Part shown: piece by piece, positions 14,601 through 23,412 of the stretch
How the letters are laid out: every line of letters starts with the position of its first letter
Numbering within the stretch: position 1 is the stretch's first letter
Assembly (NCBI RefSeq): GCF_004342025.1
Contig: NZ_SLWN01000030.1
Coordinates: 1-35,159, forward strand
DNA from: Kribbella steppae
GTDB lineage: Bacteria; Actinomycetota; Actinomycetes; Propionibacteriales; Kribbellaceae
DNA: 35,159 nucleotides
Direction: 5' to 3'
Made by a program: the position numbers and the translations under genes
Notes under the pieces: model-generated
What the model saw: only the letters and a program-made list of their open reading frames with translations
What the model was told of the DNA's origin: nothing
Database searches by the model: none

Positions 14601-15647
14601 ATGACGACGACGAAAGACGCCGACCAGGTGCGGCCGCTGGCCCTCGGCCCGCTGCGGGCCGAGCCCGGCACCACGGTGCGCGGCATCGTGCCCGCGGATC
14701 TCGGCACGCTGACCGTGGACGTACCGCTTGCCCTGGTGGCCGGGGCGCGACCGGGGCCTCGAGTGGTGATCACCGGAGGCGTGCACGGCGGTGAGTTCAC
14801 CGGAGTGGATGCCGCCCATCGGCTCGCGGCACTGCTGGACGCCGAGGAGGTCCGCGGACAGGTGCTCATCTGCATCGTCGCGAACCCGCTGGCCGCCTAC
14901 CGGGGACGCCTCAACGTTTCCTCGATCGACGGAGTGAACATCAACCGCGTGTTCCCCGGCGACCCACAGGGTAGTCCCACCGAACGGATGGCCGCGTGGA
15001 TCTTCGCGAAGCTGATCGATGGCGCGGACGCCTACCTCGACCTGCACTCCGGCGGAATCGACCAGACCCTCCGGCACTTCGTCGGCGTCCGTCTCACCGG
15101 CGAGGCGGACGTCGATGCGACGACTGTCGCGATGGCGCGAGCTGTCGGTATCGAGGACGTCATCTTCGGCCAGAACGCCGAGGGTGGGAACAGCCACGCG
15201 GCCGCCGTCCGCCAAGGCGTCCCGGCCATCCTGGTCGAGACCAGCCAGCTCGGCGAGCGCGACCCGGCCGTGATCGGCGGGCTGGTGGACGGCCTGAAGG
15301 CGGTCCTGCGACGGCTCGGTGTCCTGGAATCGGACGGGTCTGAGCCTGCGGCCGTCCGTGAATGGGTGTGGTCCGGCGATGTCGCCTCCGACGTCACCGG
15401 CCTCTGGTACCCGGAGTTCACCGCCGGCGACGACGTGACCGTTGGCCAGATCATCGGTCGCATCGTCGACCCCGCCGACGGCCGAGAACAAGTCGTCCAC
15501 GCTCCGGCGTCCGGAAAGGTCTTCTACGGGATGCGCGGGCTCACCGTCGTCCCAGGCACCGAACTCGCGGCGATCGCGTCGGCCGCAGCGCCGGGCCGAA
15601 CCGCCGAATCCCTCCAAACCCCATCAGAACCTGAGGTGTTGTCATGA
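14601..15647 (+). CDS. M14-type succinylglutamate desuccinylase/aspartoacylase-family deacylase 1
   Basis: The protein is 348 residues. Zinc ligands of the family are present: GVHGGE (His62, Glu65) and DLHSG (His149). NINRVFPGDPQGSPTERMA carries the substrate carboxylate-binding Asn-Arg pair, and ILVETS supplies the general-base Glu (212). A C-terminal barrel-like region (WYPEFTAGDDVTVGQIIGRIVD) resembles the lipoyl-like cap of the long aspartoacylase/DoeB branch. These enzymes cleave an N-acyl bond of a diamino or amino acid, for example N-acetyl-diaminobutyrate in ectoine breakdown (DoeB/EutE). The ectoine hydrolase that makes that compound is not in the window, so ectoine is not claimed. 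The start follows AACGAGGACGAC. The end overlaps the next gene's ATG, indicating translational coupling to the transporter. Confidence 0.9.
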   Translation: MTTTKDADQVRPLALGPLRAEPGTTVRGIVPADLGTLTVDVPLALVAGARPGPRVVITGGVHGGEFTGVDAAHRLAALLDAEEVRGQVLICIVANPLAAYRGRLNVSSIDGVNINRVFPGDPQGSPTERMAAWIFAKLIDGADAYLDLHSGGIDQTLRHFVGVRLTGEADVDATTVAMARAVGIEDVIFGQNAEGGNSHAAAVRQGVPAILVETSQLGERDPAVIGGLVDGLKAVLRRLGVLESDGSEPAAVREWVWSGDVASDVTGLWYPEFTAGDDVTVGQIIGRIVDPADGREQVVHAPASGKVFYGMRGLTVVPGTELAAIASAAAPGRTAESLQTPSEPEVLS

Positions 15648-16741
15648 AAGATTCCGTGATCGGGCGTCGGTCGTTCCTGCAGGGCGTCGCAGGGTTGTCG
15701 GCGATGGCCGCCGTACCCGCCCTGACAGCCTGTGGCTCTGGCACCAGCCGCGCCGACGGCGCCGCCGCCTCGACGAAGACGCTGGCCGTGCGCAACAGCG
15801 GTGGGGCGTACGGCGAAGCGCTGCAGAAGGGGGTCTACGAGCCTTTCACCAAGGAGACCGGCATCCAGGTCCAGGTGGTGAATGTCCAGTACGCCCAGAT
15901 GCTGGCCCAGATCAAGCAGGGCCGGCCGCAGTTCGACGTAATCGACAACTCGATGATGGACTTCCTGAAGTTCGTCCGGGACGACGGGATCGAGAAGCTC
16001 GACTTCGACCGGCTGAAGAGCTTCAAGGCCGCGAACATCCCGACCAACATGGTCACCGAGCACGCCGTCGGTAAGGCGTACTACGCCAGTGTCATGGCGT
16101 ACCGCACCGACCAGTTCGGCGGCAAGAAGCCGAGTTCCTGGCCGGACTTCTGGGACACGAAGGCGTTCCCCGGCAGCCGGTCGCTGCAACACCCGGACGC
16201 GGACCTGCCCGAGTTGGAGTTCGCGTTGCTCGCTGACGGCGTACCGATGGACAAGCTGTACCCGATCGACGTGGAACGGGCGTTCAAGTCGCTGGACCGG
16301 ATCAAGGGGTCCGTGCGCAAGTACTGGGACACGGGCAACCTTCCCGGCGTGCTGCTCAGCCGCAAGGAAGTGGTGCTGGGCACCTGCTGGCACGGCCGCC
16401 TCAGCGCCCTGATCAAGCAGGGCGTTCCATTGGCGTACCAGTTCGCCGGCGCACGCCGGCAGGGCCAGGGGTATGCCATCCCCAAGGGTGCCGCCAACCT
16501 CGACGCCGCGTACCAGCTCATCGATTTCTCGCTGCGCCCTGAGACGCAGGGCAACCTGGCGAAGATCTACCCCACGAACCCGGTCTCCGCGGCGGCGTTC
16601 GACAGCCTGCCGGATGATGTGCGCGCCAACCTGGCGTCCGCGCCGGAGTACCGCGAACAGGGGTTCGATCTGGACACCGAGTGGTGGCTGAAGAACGAGG
16701 GCGCTGTGAACAAGCGCTGGCTGGAGTGGGCTCGTGTCTGA
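15644..16741 (+). CDS. ABC transporter substrate-binding lipoprotein, PotD-like
   Basis: The protein is 365 residues. The N-terminus has a Tat signal (GRRSFLQG) and a lipobox LTAC with Cys30, so it should be exported folded and anchored outside the membrane. The mature part follows the class of polyamine/Fe-type periplasmic proteins: TLAVRNSGGAYGEAL, FTKETGIQVQVV, QFDVIDNSMMDFLKF, then YYASVMAYRTDQFGGKKPSSW and a second lobe with QGYAIPKGAANLDAAYQLIDF. PotD-type relatives bind spermidine, putrescine or other cationic organic solutes; binding residues cannot be assigned with certainty here. It is encoded immediately before its ATPase (ends overlap) and after a deacylase, so the imported solute is probably an N-acylated or amide-containing amine. 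Confidence 0.92.
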   Translation: MKDSVIGRRSFLQGVAGLSAMAAVPALTACGSGTSRADGAAASTKTLAVRNSGGAYGEALQKGVYEPFTKETGIQVQVVNVQYAQMLAQIKQGRPQFDVIDNSMMDFLKFVRDDGIEKLDFDRLKSFKAANIPTNMVTEHAVGKAYYASVMAYRTDQFGGKKPSSWPDFWDTKAFPGSRSLQHPDADLPELEFALLADGVPMDKLYPIDVERAFKSLDRIKGSVRKYWDTGNLPGVLLSRKEVVLGTCWHGRLSALIKQGVPLAYQFAGARRQGQGYAIPKGAANLDAAYQLIDFSLRPETQGNLAKIYPTNPVSAAAFDSLPDDVRANLASAPEYREQGFDLDTEWWLKNEGAVNKRWLEWARV

Positions 16742-17867
16742 CATCCGCACTGTTCTCGAGTCGCCTGCCACCGGCGCCGGCTCACCGGCGCAGGCCGGGA
16801 TCGGCAAGCCGCTGTCCGTCGTCTCGTTGCGCAAGACCTACGGGGACGTGGTCGCCGTCGACGAGGCATCCATGGAGATCGCCGCCGGCGAGTTCGTCAC
16901 CTTCCTCGGCGCGTCCGGGTCGGGCAAGACGACGACGTTGATGATGATCGCCGGCTTCGCGGAGCCGGATTCCGGCACCATCACGGTCGGCGACCGTGAT
17001 GTGACCCGGCTCGCGCCGCAGAAGCGGAATCTGGGCTTCGTCTTCCAGCAGTATCTGCTGTTCCCGCACATGACCGTCGGCGAGAACATCGCCTTCCCGC
17101 TGCAGTTGCGTGGGGTGTCGAAAGCCGACGTCCGCCGGCGGGTCGGCGAGACGCTGGAGATCGTCGGTCTGGCGGGGTACGGCGGCCGCTATCCGCGGGA
17201 ATTGTCCGGCGGTCAGCAGCAGCGCGTCGCGCTGTGCCGCGCGCTGGTGTACCGGCCGCCGGTGGTCCTGATGGACGAGCCGCTGGGCGCGCTGGACAAG
17301 AAGCTGCGCGACCAGCTCCAGGTCGAGATCAAGGCGATCCAGCGTGAGCTGGGTCTGACCGTGATCTACGTGACGCACGACCAGGAGGAGGCGCTGGTGC
17401 TGTCCGATCGGATCGCCGTGATGCGCGACGGGCTGATCGACCAGTTCGATACGCCACGCGAGCTGTTCGAGCGGCCGAAGACACCGTTCGTCGCCGACTT
17501 CCTCGGTGCGGCGAACTTCCTGCCTGGTCAGGTGGAGGAGACCGCCGACGAGCACACCCTGGTCAGGCTGGAGCACGGCGGCGTGCTGAGGGCGCGGCCA
17601 CACGCCTTTGCCCGGGGCGCCGCGGTGGATGCGGCCATCCAGCCCGGCCGGCTCCGCGCCTGCACGCCCGACGAGGGTTTCTGTACGGGCACTGTCGAGA
17701 CGGTCACATATGTCGGCACGCTCGTCCGCGTCGGCCTGCGTCTCGCCGGCCTCGACAAGCTGCTGCGCATCGAGGCTCCGGCCGGGTGGGCGCCGATCGC
17801 CGGCGAGAGAATCGGTGTCAAGGCGGATGCCCAGGACGTCAACCTCTTCGGCACCGAGGGGCGGTAG
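16734..17867 (+). CDS. ABC transporter ATP-binding protein, PotA-like
   Basis: The protein is 377 residues from GTG 16734, overlapping the binding-protein gene. All nucleotide-binding motifs are intact: Walker A GASGSGKT (59-66), Q-loop region FVFQQYLLFPHM, signature LSGGQQQRVALCRAL, Walker B VVLMDEPLGALD and the switch histidine in YVTHDQEEAL. A C-terminal TOBE-like region (about residues 290-375, with TGTVETVTYVGTLVRVGL) marks importers of the spermidine/putrescine/iron/thiosulfate group. It powers uptake with the two permeases that follow. Nothing unusual is seen. Confidence 0.95.
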   Translation: MSDIRTVLESPATGAGSPAQAGIGKPLSVVSLRKTYGDVVAVDEASMEIAAGEFVTFLGASGSGKTTTLMMIAGFAEPDSGTITVGDRDVTRLAPQKRNLGFVFQQYLLFPHMTVGENIAFPLQLRGVSKADVRRRVGETLEIVGLAGYGGRYPRELSGGQQQRVALCRALVYRPPVVLMDEPLGALDKKLRDQLQVEIKAIQRELGLTVIYVTHDQEEALVLSDRIAVMRDGLIDQFDTPRELFERPKTPFVADFLGAANFLPGQVEETADEHTLVRLEHGGVLRARPHAFARGAAVDAAIQPGRLRACTPDEGFCTGTVETVTYVGTLVRVGLRLAGLDKLLRIEAPAGWAPIAGERIGVKADAQDVNLFGTEGR

Positions 17868-17874
17868 GTCAGCC

Positions 17875-18771
17875 ATGACTGCGTCCATCGCCGCTGCGCC
17901 CCAGGCCCCGCAACGTCGCCTCTTGGGCACCCGCCGGACCCGCATCGGGTTGCTGAACGCGACACCGATCGTGGTCTACCTGCTGGCGTTGTTCGTCTTC
18001 CCGATTCTCAGCACGCTGTTCCTCAGCCTGAAGGCCGCGAACGGTTCGCTGACCCTGCACTGGTACGTCGATGCGCTCACGGGCTCGAACCTGGCCGTGT
18101 TGCTCACCACGTTGCGAGTCTCGGCTGAGACGGCGGTGATCAGCCTCGTGGTCGGGTTCGTGCTGGCCAGCGCGGTATGCCGGTTGCGCCCGCTGTGGGC
18201 GGGACTGATCATGCTGGTGGTCGTCGTCCCGCATTTCATCAGTGCTCTGGTGCGGACGTACGGCTGGATCATCCTGCTCGGTGAGCACGGTGTGGTGAAC
18301 CAGGTGATGACCGACCTCTGGGTGCCGGGGGCACCGTTCCAGCTGCTCTACAACGAGCTCGGCGTGATCATCGGCACCAGTTCGGTGATGCTTCCCTACA
18401 CCGTGCTCGTCCTGTACGGCGCGATGCGCGGGGTCGACCGGCGTCTGCTCGCCGCGGCCGCCAGCATGGGCGCCGGACGGCTGGTGATCTTCCGCCGGGT
18501 CTATCTGCCGCTGATCGCCCCTGGCCTGGCCAGTGCGGCCCTGCTGAGCTTCATCCTTGCCCTCGGCTACTACATCACGCCGGCCCTGATGGGTGGTCCG
18601 AAGCAGACCATGGTCGCCGCGATGATCAACCAGCAGGTCATGAAGAACAACCAGTGGAACAGTGCGGCAGCGCAAGGCGTCGTCCTGCTGCTCGTCACCT
18701 TCGCCGGGCTGTTGTTACTGAAGCTTGCCGGGCGACTCGGTGCCAATGCCAAGAAGAGGAGCACATCGTGA
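17875..18771 (+). CDS. ABC transporter permease 1, PotB-like
   Basis: The protein is 298 residues from ATG 17875, seven bases after the ATPase stop; a much longer frame upstream overlaps the ATPase gene and is not used. Six hydrophobic segments are seen, the first at TPIVVYLLALFVFPILSTLF. The cytoplasmic coupling loop with the importer consensus AAAASMGAGRLVIFRRVYLP precedes the fifth or sixth helix. The segment FISALVRTYGWIILLG is typical of the PotB/HisM-like branch. It forms the channel with the second permease. The gene ends with an overlap into the next GTG. Confidence 0.94.
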   Translation: MTASIAAAPQAPQRRLLGTRRTRIGLLNATPIVVYLLALFVFPILSTLFLSLKAANGSLTLHWYVDALTGSNLAVLLTTLRVSAETAVISLVVGFVLASAVCRLRPLWAGLIMLVVVVPHFISALVRTYGWIILLGEHGVVNQVMTDLWVPGAPFQLLYNELGVIIGTSSVMLPYTVLVLYGAMRGVDRRLLAAAASMGAGRLVIFRRVYLPLIAPGLASAALLSFILALGYYITPALMGGPKQTMVAAMINQQVMKNNQWNSAAAQGVVLLLVTFAGLLLLKLAGRLGANAKKRSTS

Positions 18772-19634
18772 TCGGCCTGCGCAGTACCTGGACCGGACGG
18801 ATCGTGCTCGGCATCAGCGCCGCCCTGATCGTGGCATTCCTCGTGTTGCCGATCGTCGTCATCATCGTCACGTCCTTCGGCAAGGATGCCTTCGGGGCGT
18901 TCCCTCCGGCGGGCTGGACCCTGAACTGGTACGAGGCCGTGTTCGCCAAGGGCAGTGAGTGGCCCGCCGCGCTGTCGCTCAGCGCGCTGGTCGCATCTAT
19001 GACCACCGTGTTCTCACTGATTCTGGCGATCACGGCGGCGACTGCGCTGACCCGCAGTGAGCTGCCCCTTCGCTCGGCCGTCTACGCGCTCGTGCTCGGG
19101 CCCCTGCTGATCCCGCAGGTGGTCATCGCGCTCGGACTGTTCCTGCTGTTCGAACCTGCCGCGATGCTGGGCAGCCCGATCGCGATCGCCCTCGGCCACA
19201 CCGTGCTGGCCTCGCCGATCGCCGTGATGATCCTGATCGCGACGTTCCGCGGCATCGACGAACGCCTCGAGGACGCGGCGGCGAGTATGGGGGCCAGCCG
19301 GTTCACCATCGCGCGGCGGATCACTTTCCCGCTCGCCGCGCCAGGCATGGTCGCCGCGGCCGTCTTCTCGTTCATCACCAGCTTCGACGAGTTCTTCATC
19401 GCGCAGTTCCTGTCGTCGGGGACGACCGTGACCCTGCCCGTCCAGCTCTTCAACTCGCTCGCGTTCGACATCGACCCGACCGTGACCGCGATCAGCGCTG
19501 TACTCATTGCCTTCGCCGTGCTGGCGCTCGTGCTGGTGGCGCTGATGCGGTGGCTCGGGTCCGGGCGTCAAAGCGGTCTGTTGTCGGTCGAGACGACCAC
19601 CGGTCTGGCCAAGACCGAAGGCGACGCGGCATGA
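18768..19634 (+). CDS. ABC transporter permease 2, PotC-like
   Basis: The protein is 288 residues from GTG 18768, preceded by AAGAGGAG and overlapping the stop of permease 1 (GTGA). It has about six membrane helices (first: LGISAALIVAFLVLPIVVIIV). The periplasmic loop FPPAGWTLNWYEAVF is characteristic of PotC-like permeases, and the coupling loop reads AAASMGASRFTIARRITFP, followed by SFDEFFIAQFLS, also typical of the family. It completes the four-component importer. The C-terminal tail is polar and somewhat longer than usual. The stop overlaps the aminotransferase ATG. Confidence 0.94.
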   Translation: MIGLRSTWTGRIVLGISAALIVAFLVLPIVVIIVTSFGKDAFGAFPPAGWTLNWYEAVFAKGSEWPAALSLSALVASMTTVFSLILAITAATALTRSELPLRSAVYALVLGPLLIPQVVIALGLFLLFEPAAMLGSPIAIALGHTVLASPIAVMILIATFRGIDERLEDAAASMGASRFTIARRITFPLAAPGMVAAAVFSFITSFDEFFIAQFLSSGTTVTLPVQLFNSLAFDIDPTVTAISAVLIAFAVLALVLVALMRWLGSGRQSGLLSVETTTGLAKTEGDAA

Positions 19635-20983
19635 CGCGGAACCTGCTGCTCAACATGACCGCCAACGGCTCACTCGGCCGCGATGGCGAGAACCTGTTCG
19701 TCGTATCGCGCGGGGAGGGTCCGTACGTCGAGGACGCGGACGGCAGCCGCTACATCGACGGACTGTCCGGCTTGTATTGCTGCCAGCTCGGCTACTCGTA
19801 CGCCGAAGAGTTCGCAACCGCGGCCGCCGAGCAATTGCGGGAGCTGTGCTTCAGCCCGTTGTGGTCCGCGTCCGCGCACCCGACGGCGATCGAACTGGCC
19901 GAGCGGCTGGCCGGGATCGCACCGATGGACGTCGAGCACACCTTCTTCTCCAGCGGGGGTGCCGAGGCGGTCGAGTCCGCGTGGAAGATCGCCCGGAAGT
20001 ATCACACGCTGCGCGGCGAGCCACGCCGTACCAAGGCGATCTCCCGGCGTGGCGCCTACCACGGACTGACCATCGGTGCGCTGTCCCTGACCGACGACCC
20101 CGCGTTGACGGAGCCGTTCGGGCCGCCTGCGATCGAGACGGTGTTCGTGTCGAACACCAGTCGCGTCGGACAGCCGTCCGAGTTCGCCGATGACGCGGTC
20201 TTCACCAGGCATCTGCTGGCAGAGCTCGAAGGGGCGATCGTTGCCGAGGGCCCGGAAACCATCGCGATGCTGATTGTCGAGCCGGTGCAGAATCGCGGCG
20301 GCTGCATCACTCCGCCGGACGGCTACTGGCCGGGCCTGCGGGCGCTTGCCGATCGGTACGGCTTCCTGCTGGTCGCGGACGAGGTGATCACCGCCTTCGG
20401 CCGGCTGGGGGAGTGGTTCGGTGGCGACCGCTACGACGCCCGCCCAGATATCGTGACCGTTGCCAAGGGCCTGACCGCGGGCTACGCCCCGATGGGCGCG
20501 ACCCTGGTGGGCGCGCAGGTTGCCGAGGTGATCAACCGGCCGGGCGCGGTACTCAACCACGGCTACACGTTCAGCGGGCATCCACTCAGCGCGGCGCTCG
20601 CCCTCCGCAGCCTGCACATCTTCGAGCGCGACCGGGTCCTGGACAACGTCCGCGACCTGCAGGACCACCTGGGCAAACGGATGGCGGACCTCGGCCCGCT
20701 GCCGATCGTCGGCGACGTTCGTGGTGCCGGCTTCTTCTACGCACTCGAGCTCGTCGGCGACGCCGAGGACGGCGGTTTCAGCGACGCCGCCCGCAACGCA
20801 CTGGTCGGCGACCTCATCCCGCGCCGGCTGCGCGAGGCCGGGCTGCTCGCCCGGGTCTACAACCGAGCCGCACCACTCTTGCAGATCGCACCCCCGTTGG
20901 TCAGCGATCGCGAGCTCCTCGACCGGATCGCCGACATCATCGCGGAGACGCTCGACGAAGCCTCGCACGCAATCGCCCGTTGA
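19631..20983 (+). CDS. Class III (omega) aminotransferase 1
   Basis: The protein is 450 residues from ATG 19631 (overlapping ATGA with the permease). Pyridoxal-phosphate features are in order: SSGGAEAVESAWKIAR (phosphate-binding turn), SRRGAYHGLTIGAL, LLVADEVITAFGR with Asp250 for the pyridine nitrogen, and the Schiff-base Lys279 in VAKGLTAGYAPMGA. The N-terminal LYCCQLGYSYAEE and the loop LWSASAHPTAIELAERLA resemble omega-amino acid or diamine:pyruvate transaminases. It probably moves a terminal amino group from the imported diamine or its breakdown product to pyruvate, giving an aldehyde and alanine. The alanine dehydrogenase encoded downstream supports pyruvate as acceptor. Exact donor unknown. 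Confidence 0.93.
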   Translation: MTRNLLLNMTANGSLGRDGENLFVVSRGEGPYVEDADGSRYIDGLSGLYCCQLGYSYAEEFATAAAEQLRELCFSPLWSASAHPTAIELAERLAGIAPMDVEHTFFSSGGAEAVESAWKIARKYHTLRGEPRRTKAISRRGAYHGLTIGALSLTDDPALTEPFGPPAIETVFVSNTSRVGQPSEFADDAVFTRHLLAELEGAIVAEGPETIAMLIVEPVQNRGGCITPPDGYWPGLRALADRYGFLLVADEVITAFGRLGEWFGGDRYDARPDIVTVAKGLTAGYAPMGATLVGAQVAEVINRPGAVLNHGYTFSGHPLSAALALRSLHIFERDRVLDNVRDLQDHLGKRMADLGPLPIVGDVRGAGFFYALELVGDAEDGGFSDAARNALVGDLIPRRLREAGLLARVYNRAAPLLQIAPPLVSDRELLDRIADIIAETLDEASHAIAR

Positions 20984-21007
20984 CCACACCATCGAAAGGA
21001 CGAACAC

Positions 21008-21961
21008 ATGTATTCCATCGGTCCGCTGACTTGCGCTCCCGGTGAACGAGCTGAAGGGCTGATCCCGGTCGGCACCAGCACTTACGGCGTGGAGCTGGGC
21101 ATTCCGCTGATCGTCGTCAACGGCACCGAGCCCGGCCCTGTGCTCTGTGTGGACGCCGGCGTGCACGGCGACGAGTACGACGGACAAGAAGCCGTCCGCC
21201 GGGTCGTCGCCGAGACCGACCCCGCGAGCCTGCGCGGCACGCTGGTCGGGATTCCCTGCATGAACACCCCCGCGTTCGAGGCCGCGGCTCGCAGCAGCGG
21301 CCTGGACCACCTCAACCTGAACCGGATCTTCCCGGGCGACCCCGAAGGTTCGTACTCCCTGCGCCTGGCGGCGACGTTCGTCGAGCAGGTGGTTCCCGTC
21401 ATCGACGCGTTGGTCGACCTGCACACCGGCGGCACGTTCGGCGAGATCGCCCCGCTCACCATCGTCCAGGGCGGATACGAGGACCTCGCCTCCGGGATCG
21501 GCCTGGCCGCTGGGCACGAGCTGATCTGGAAGGGCGGTAAGTGGGGTGGGACCGTGCGCCACCCGACTCTCGCGGCGGGCAAGCCCGCCGTCACCATCGA
21601 GGTCGGCGGCGCCACCTACCGCGAGCAGAACGTCGAGCTGCACGTCGTTGCCGTCCGCAACATCATGCGCCAGCTCGGCATGGTCGACGGCGAGCCCGCG
21701 CTGCGCGACAGCTACACGGCTGTGACCGGGACCTTCGCCCGCTCGGCGTCGGGTGGCTTCTTCGTCGCGTACGCCGAACCGGGGGAGACCTGCAAGGGCG
21801 GCGACCCGATCGCCAAGGTCGTCGACCACTACGGGAACACCCTGGAGGAGATCAGCGCGCCGCAGGACGGCATCGTGCTGTGGGTCCGGCGGATGCGGAC
21901 CGTGCACCCGGGCGACGAGGTCGTCATCTTCGGCGCGGTCGAAGGCGAGATCCGGCCATGA
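21008..21961 (+). CDS. M14-type deacylase 2 (succinylglutamate desuccinylase/aspartoacylase family)
   Basis: The protein is 317 residues from ATG 21008, after GAAAGGA. It has zinc ligands VHGDE (His53, Glu56) and DLHTGG (His139), the NLNRIFPGDPEGS substrate loop, and the base Glu198 in VTIEVGG. The C-terminal cap (TGTFARSASGGFFVAYAEPGE) is shorter than in deacylase 1. The two deacylases share the fold and loop pattern but differ widely in the rest, so they are old paralogues rather than a recent duplication. Having both in one operon suggests two different acyl or amide bonds in the substrate, or two successive hydrolyses. Its stop overlaps the start of the aldehyde dehydrogenase. Confidence 0.9.
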   Translation: MYSIGPLTCAPGERAEGLIPVGTSTYGVELGIPLIVVNGTEPGPVLCVDAGVHGDEYDGQEAVRRVVAETDPASLRGTLVGIPCMNTPAFEAAARSSGLDHLNLNRIFPGDPEGSYSLRLAATFVEQVVPVIDALVDLHTGGTFGEIAPLTIVQGGYEDLASGIGLAAGHELIWKGGKWGGTVRHPTLAAGKPAVTIEVGGATYREQNVELHVVAVRNIMRQLGMVDGEPALRDSYTAVTGTFARSASGGFFVAYAEPGETCKGGDPIAKVVDHYGNTLEEISAPQDGIVLWVRRMRTVHPGDEVVIFGAVEGEIRP

Positions 21962-23412
21962 CCGGCGAACCGCGGCTGCTCGTCATCGACGGCAAGCAGG
22001 TGCCTGCCGCCGACGGACGCACGTTCATCGTTGTCGACCCGGCCCACGCCACCCCGATCGCCGAGGTCGCCTTGGCCGGGCCGGCGGATGTCGATCACGC
22101 GGTCGCGGCCGCTCGGGCTGCGCTCACCGCGCCGGAGTGGGGACGGATGCGGACGGCGGACCGCGGCCGGCTGCTGTACCGGATCGCGATGGCGATCCGC
22201 GAACAGAGCGACCGGCTGGCCCGGCTGGAGAGCCTGGACGTCGGCAAGCCGCTGCAGCAGGCGAAGGCCGATGTCGAGGCCGCGGCGCGTTACTTCGAGT
22301 TCTACGCCGGAATCACCGACAAGCTCGGTGGTACGACGATTCCACTCGGACCCGGCCTGCTCGATTACACGGTCCGCGAGCCGATCGGCGTGTCGGGTCA
22401 GATCATCCCGTTCAACTACCCCCTGCAGAACACCGCCCGGGGGAGTGCCCCGGCACTCGCCGCGGGCTGCACGGTCGTGCTCAAGCCGTCGCCCGAGGCG
22501 CCGATGACACCGCTGGAGATCGCCGCCATCGCGCTGGACTGCGGGCTGCCGCCGGGCGTGCTCAACGTCGTACCAGGAGACGGCGAAACCGGTGCCGCGC
22601 TCGCCGGGCACCCCGGCATCGACCAGGTCACCTTCACCGGATCTGTGGCCACCGGCATCAAGGTCGCCCAGGCCGCTGCCGCCAACGTGGTGCCCTCGGT
22701 CGTGGAACTCGGCGGCAAGTCGCCCGTCGTCGTCTTCGCTGACGCCGACTTCGACCTTGCCCTCGCCGCAGTCGCGGGCTCGGCCTTCGGCAATGCCGGG
22801 CAGACCTGCTCGGCCGGTACCCGGGTGCTGGTGCAGCGTGGTGCCGAGGAGTTCCTCGACAAGCTGGCGGCACACGCCGCGTCGCTGCGACTCGGTCCGG
22901 GCTCGTCGGACCCGGATGTGGGTCCGCTGGTGTCGGCCCGGCAGCGAGACCGGGTCTGGGGCTATCTCGAGCTGGCGCGCGAGGAGGGCGCGGTGGTCCG
23001 AGCGGGCGGCGGCGCTCCTGCGGATCCAGAGCTTGCCGACGGCTACTTCATCCAGCCGACCGTGCTGACGGGTCTGACCAACGAGGCCCGCACCGCCCGC
23101 GAGGAGATCTTCGGCCCGGTCGTGACCGTGCTGGAGTTCGACGATCTCGAGGATGCGGTCGCCATCGCGAACGACAGTCCGTACGGCCTGTCGTCGTACG
23201 TCTGGACCCGCGACATCGACAAGGCACTGAGTGTCGCCGAAGGAATCAAGGCAGGACAGGTCTACATCAACGCCACCGGCGTCGGTACGGGTGTGGAGCT
23301 GCCGTTCGGTGGCTATAAACACAGCGGTTGGGGCCGGGAGAAGGGCCTGGACGCCCTGGCGAGCTACACCCAGACCAAGAACGTCTGCATCGGTTTCGGG
23401 AACCGGTCATGA
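21958..23412 (+). CDS. NAD(P)-dependent aldehyde dehydrogenase 1
   Basis: The protein is 484 residues from ATG 21958, overlapping the deacylase stop; the longer frame upstream is antisense-like and not used. The catalytic set is complete: Asn153 in IIPFNYPLQN, Glu250 in VVELGGKSP, and Cys284 in NAGQTCSAGTRVLVQ. The common P-W-N-F-P loop reads P-F-N-Y-P, as in several betaine-aldehyde and aminoaldehyde dehydrogenases. TFTGSVATG and EEIFGPVVTV are also standard. It would oxidise an aldehyde formed by the preceding aminotransferase or amine oxidase to its acid. Its stop overlaps the ATG of the aldo-keto reductase. Confidence 0.94.
   Translation: MTGEPRLLVIDGKQVPAADGRTFIVVDPAHATPIAEVALAGPADVDHAVAAARAALTAPEWGRMRTADRGRLLYRIAMAIREQSDRLARLESLDVGKPLQQAKADVEAAARYFEFYAGITDKLGGTTIPLGPGLLDYTVREPIGVSGQIIPFNYPLQNTARGSAPALAAGCTVVLKPSPEAPMTPLEIAAIALDCGLPPGVLNVVPGDGETGAALAGHPGIDQVTFTGSVATGIKVAQAAAANVVPSVVELGGKSPVVVFADADFDLALAAVAGSAFGNAGQTCSAGTRVLVQRGAEEFLDKLAAHAASLRLGPGSSDPDVGPLVSARQRDRVWGYLELAREEGAVVRAGGGAPADPELADGYFIQPTVLTGLTNEARTAREEIFGPVVTVLEFDDLEDAVAIANDSPYGLSSYVWTRDIDKALSVAEGIKAGQVYINATGVGTGVELPFGGYKHSGWGREKGLDALASYTQTKNVCIGFGNRS

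Noticed and set aside
13208..14875. A 555-codon minus-strand frame, and similar ones at 21829-23322, 25081-26610 and 32890-33753
   Set aside because: All lie opposite well-supported genes, show no domain motifs and have antisense-like amino acid composition.
19670..21907. A 745-codon open frame on the minus strand
   Set aside because: It is the mirror of the aminotransferase and deacylase genes on the plus strand, which have full catalytic motifs. Long antisense frames are normal in DNA with this GC content.
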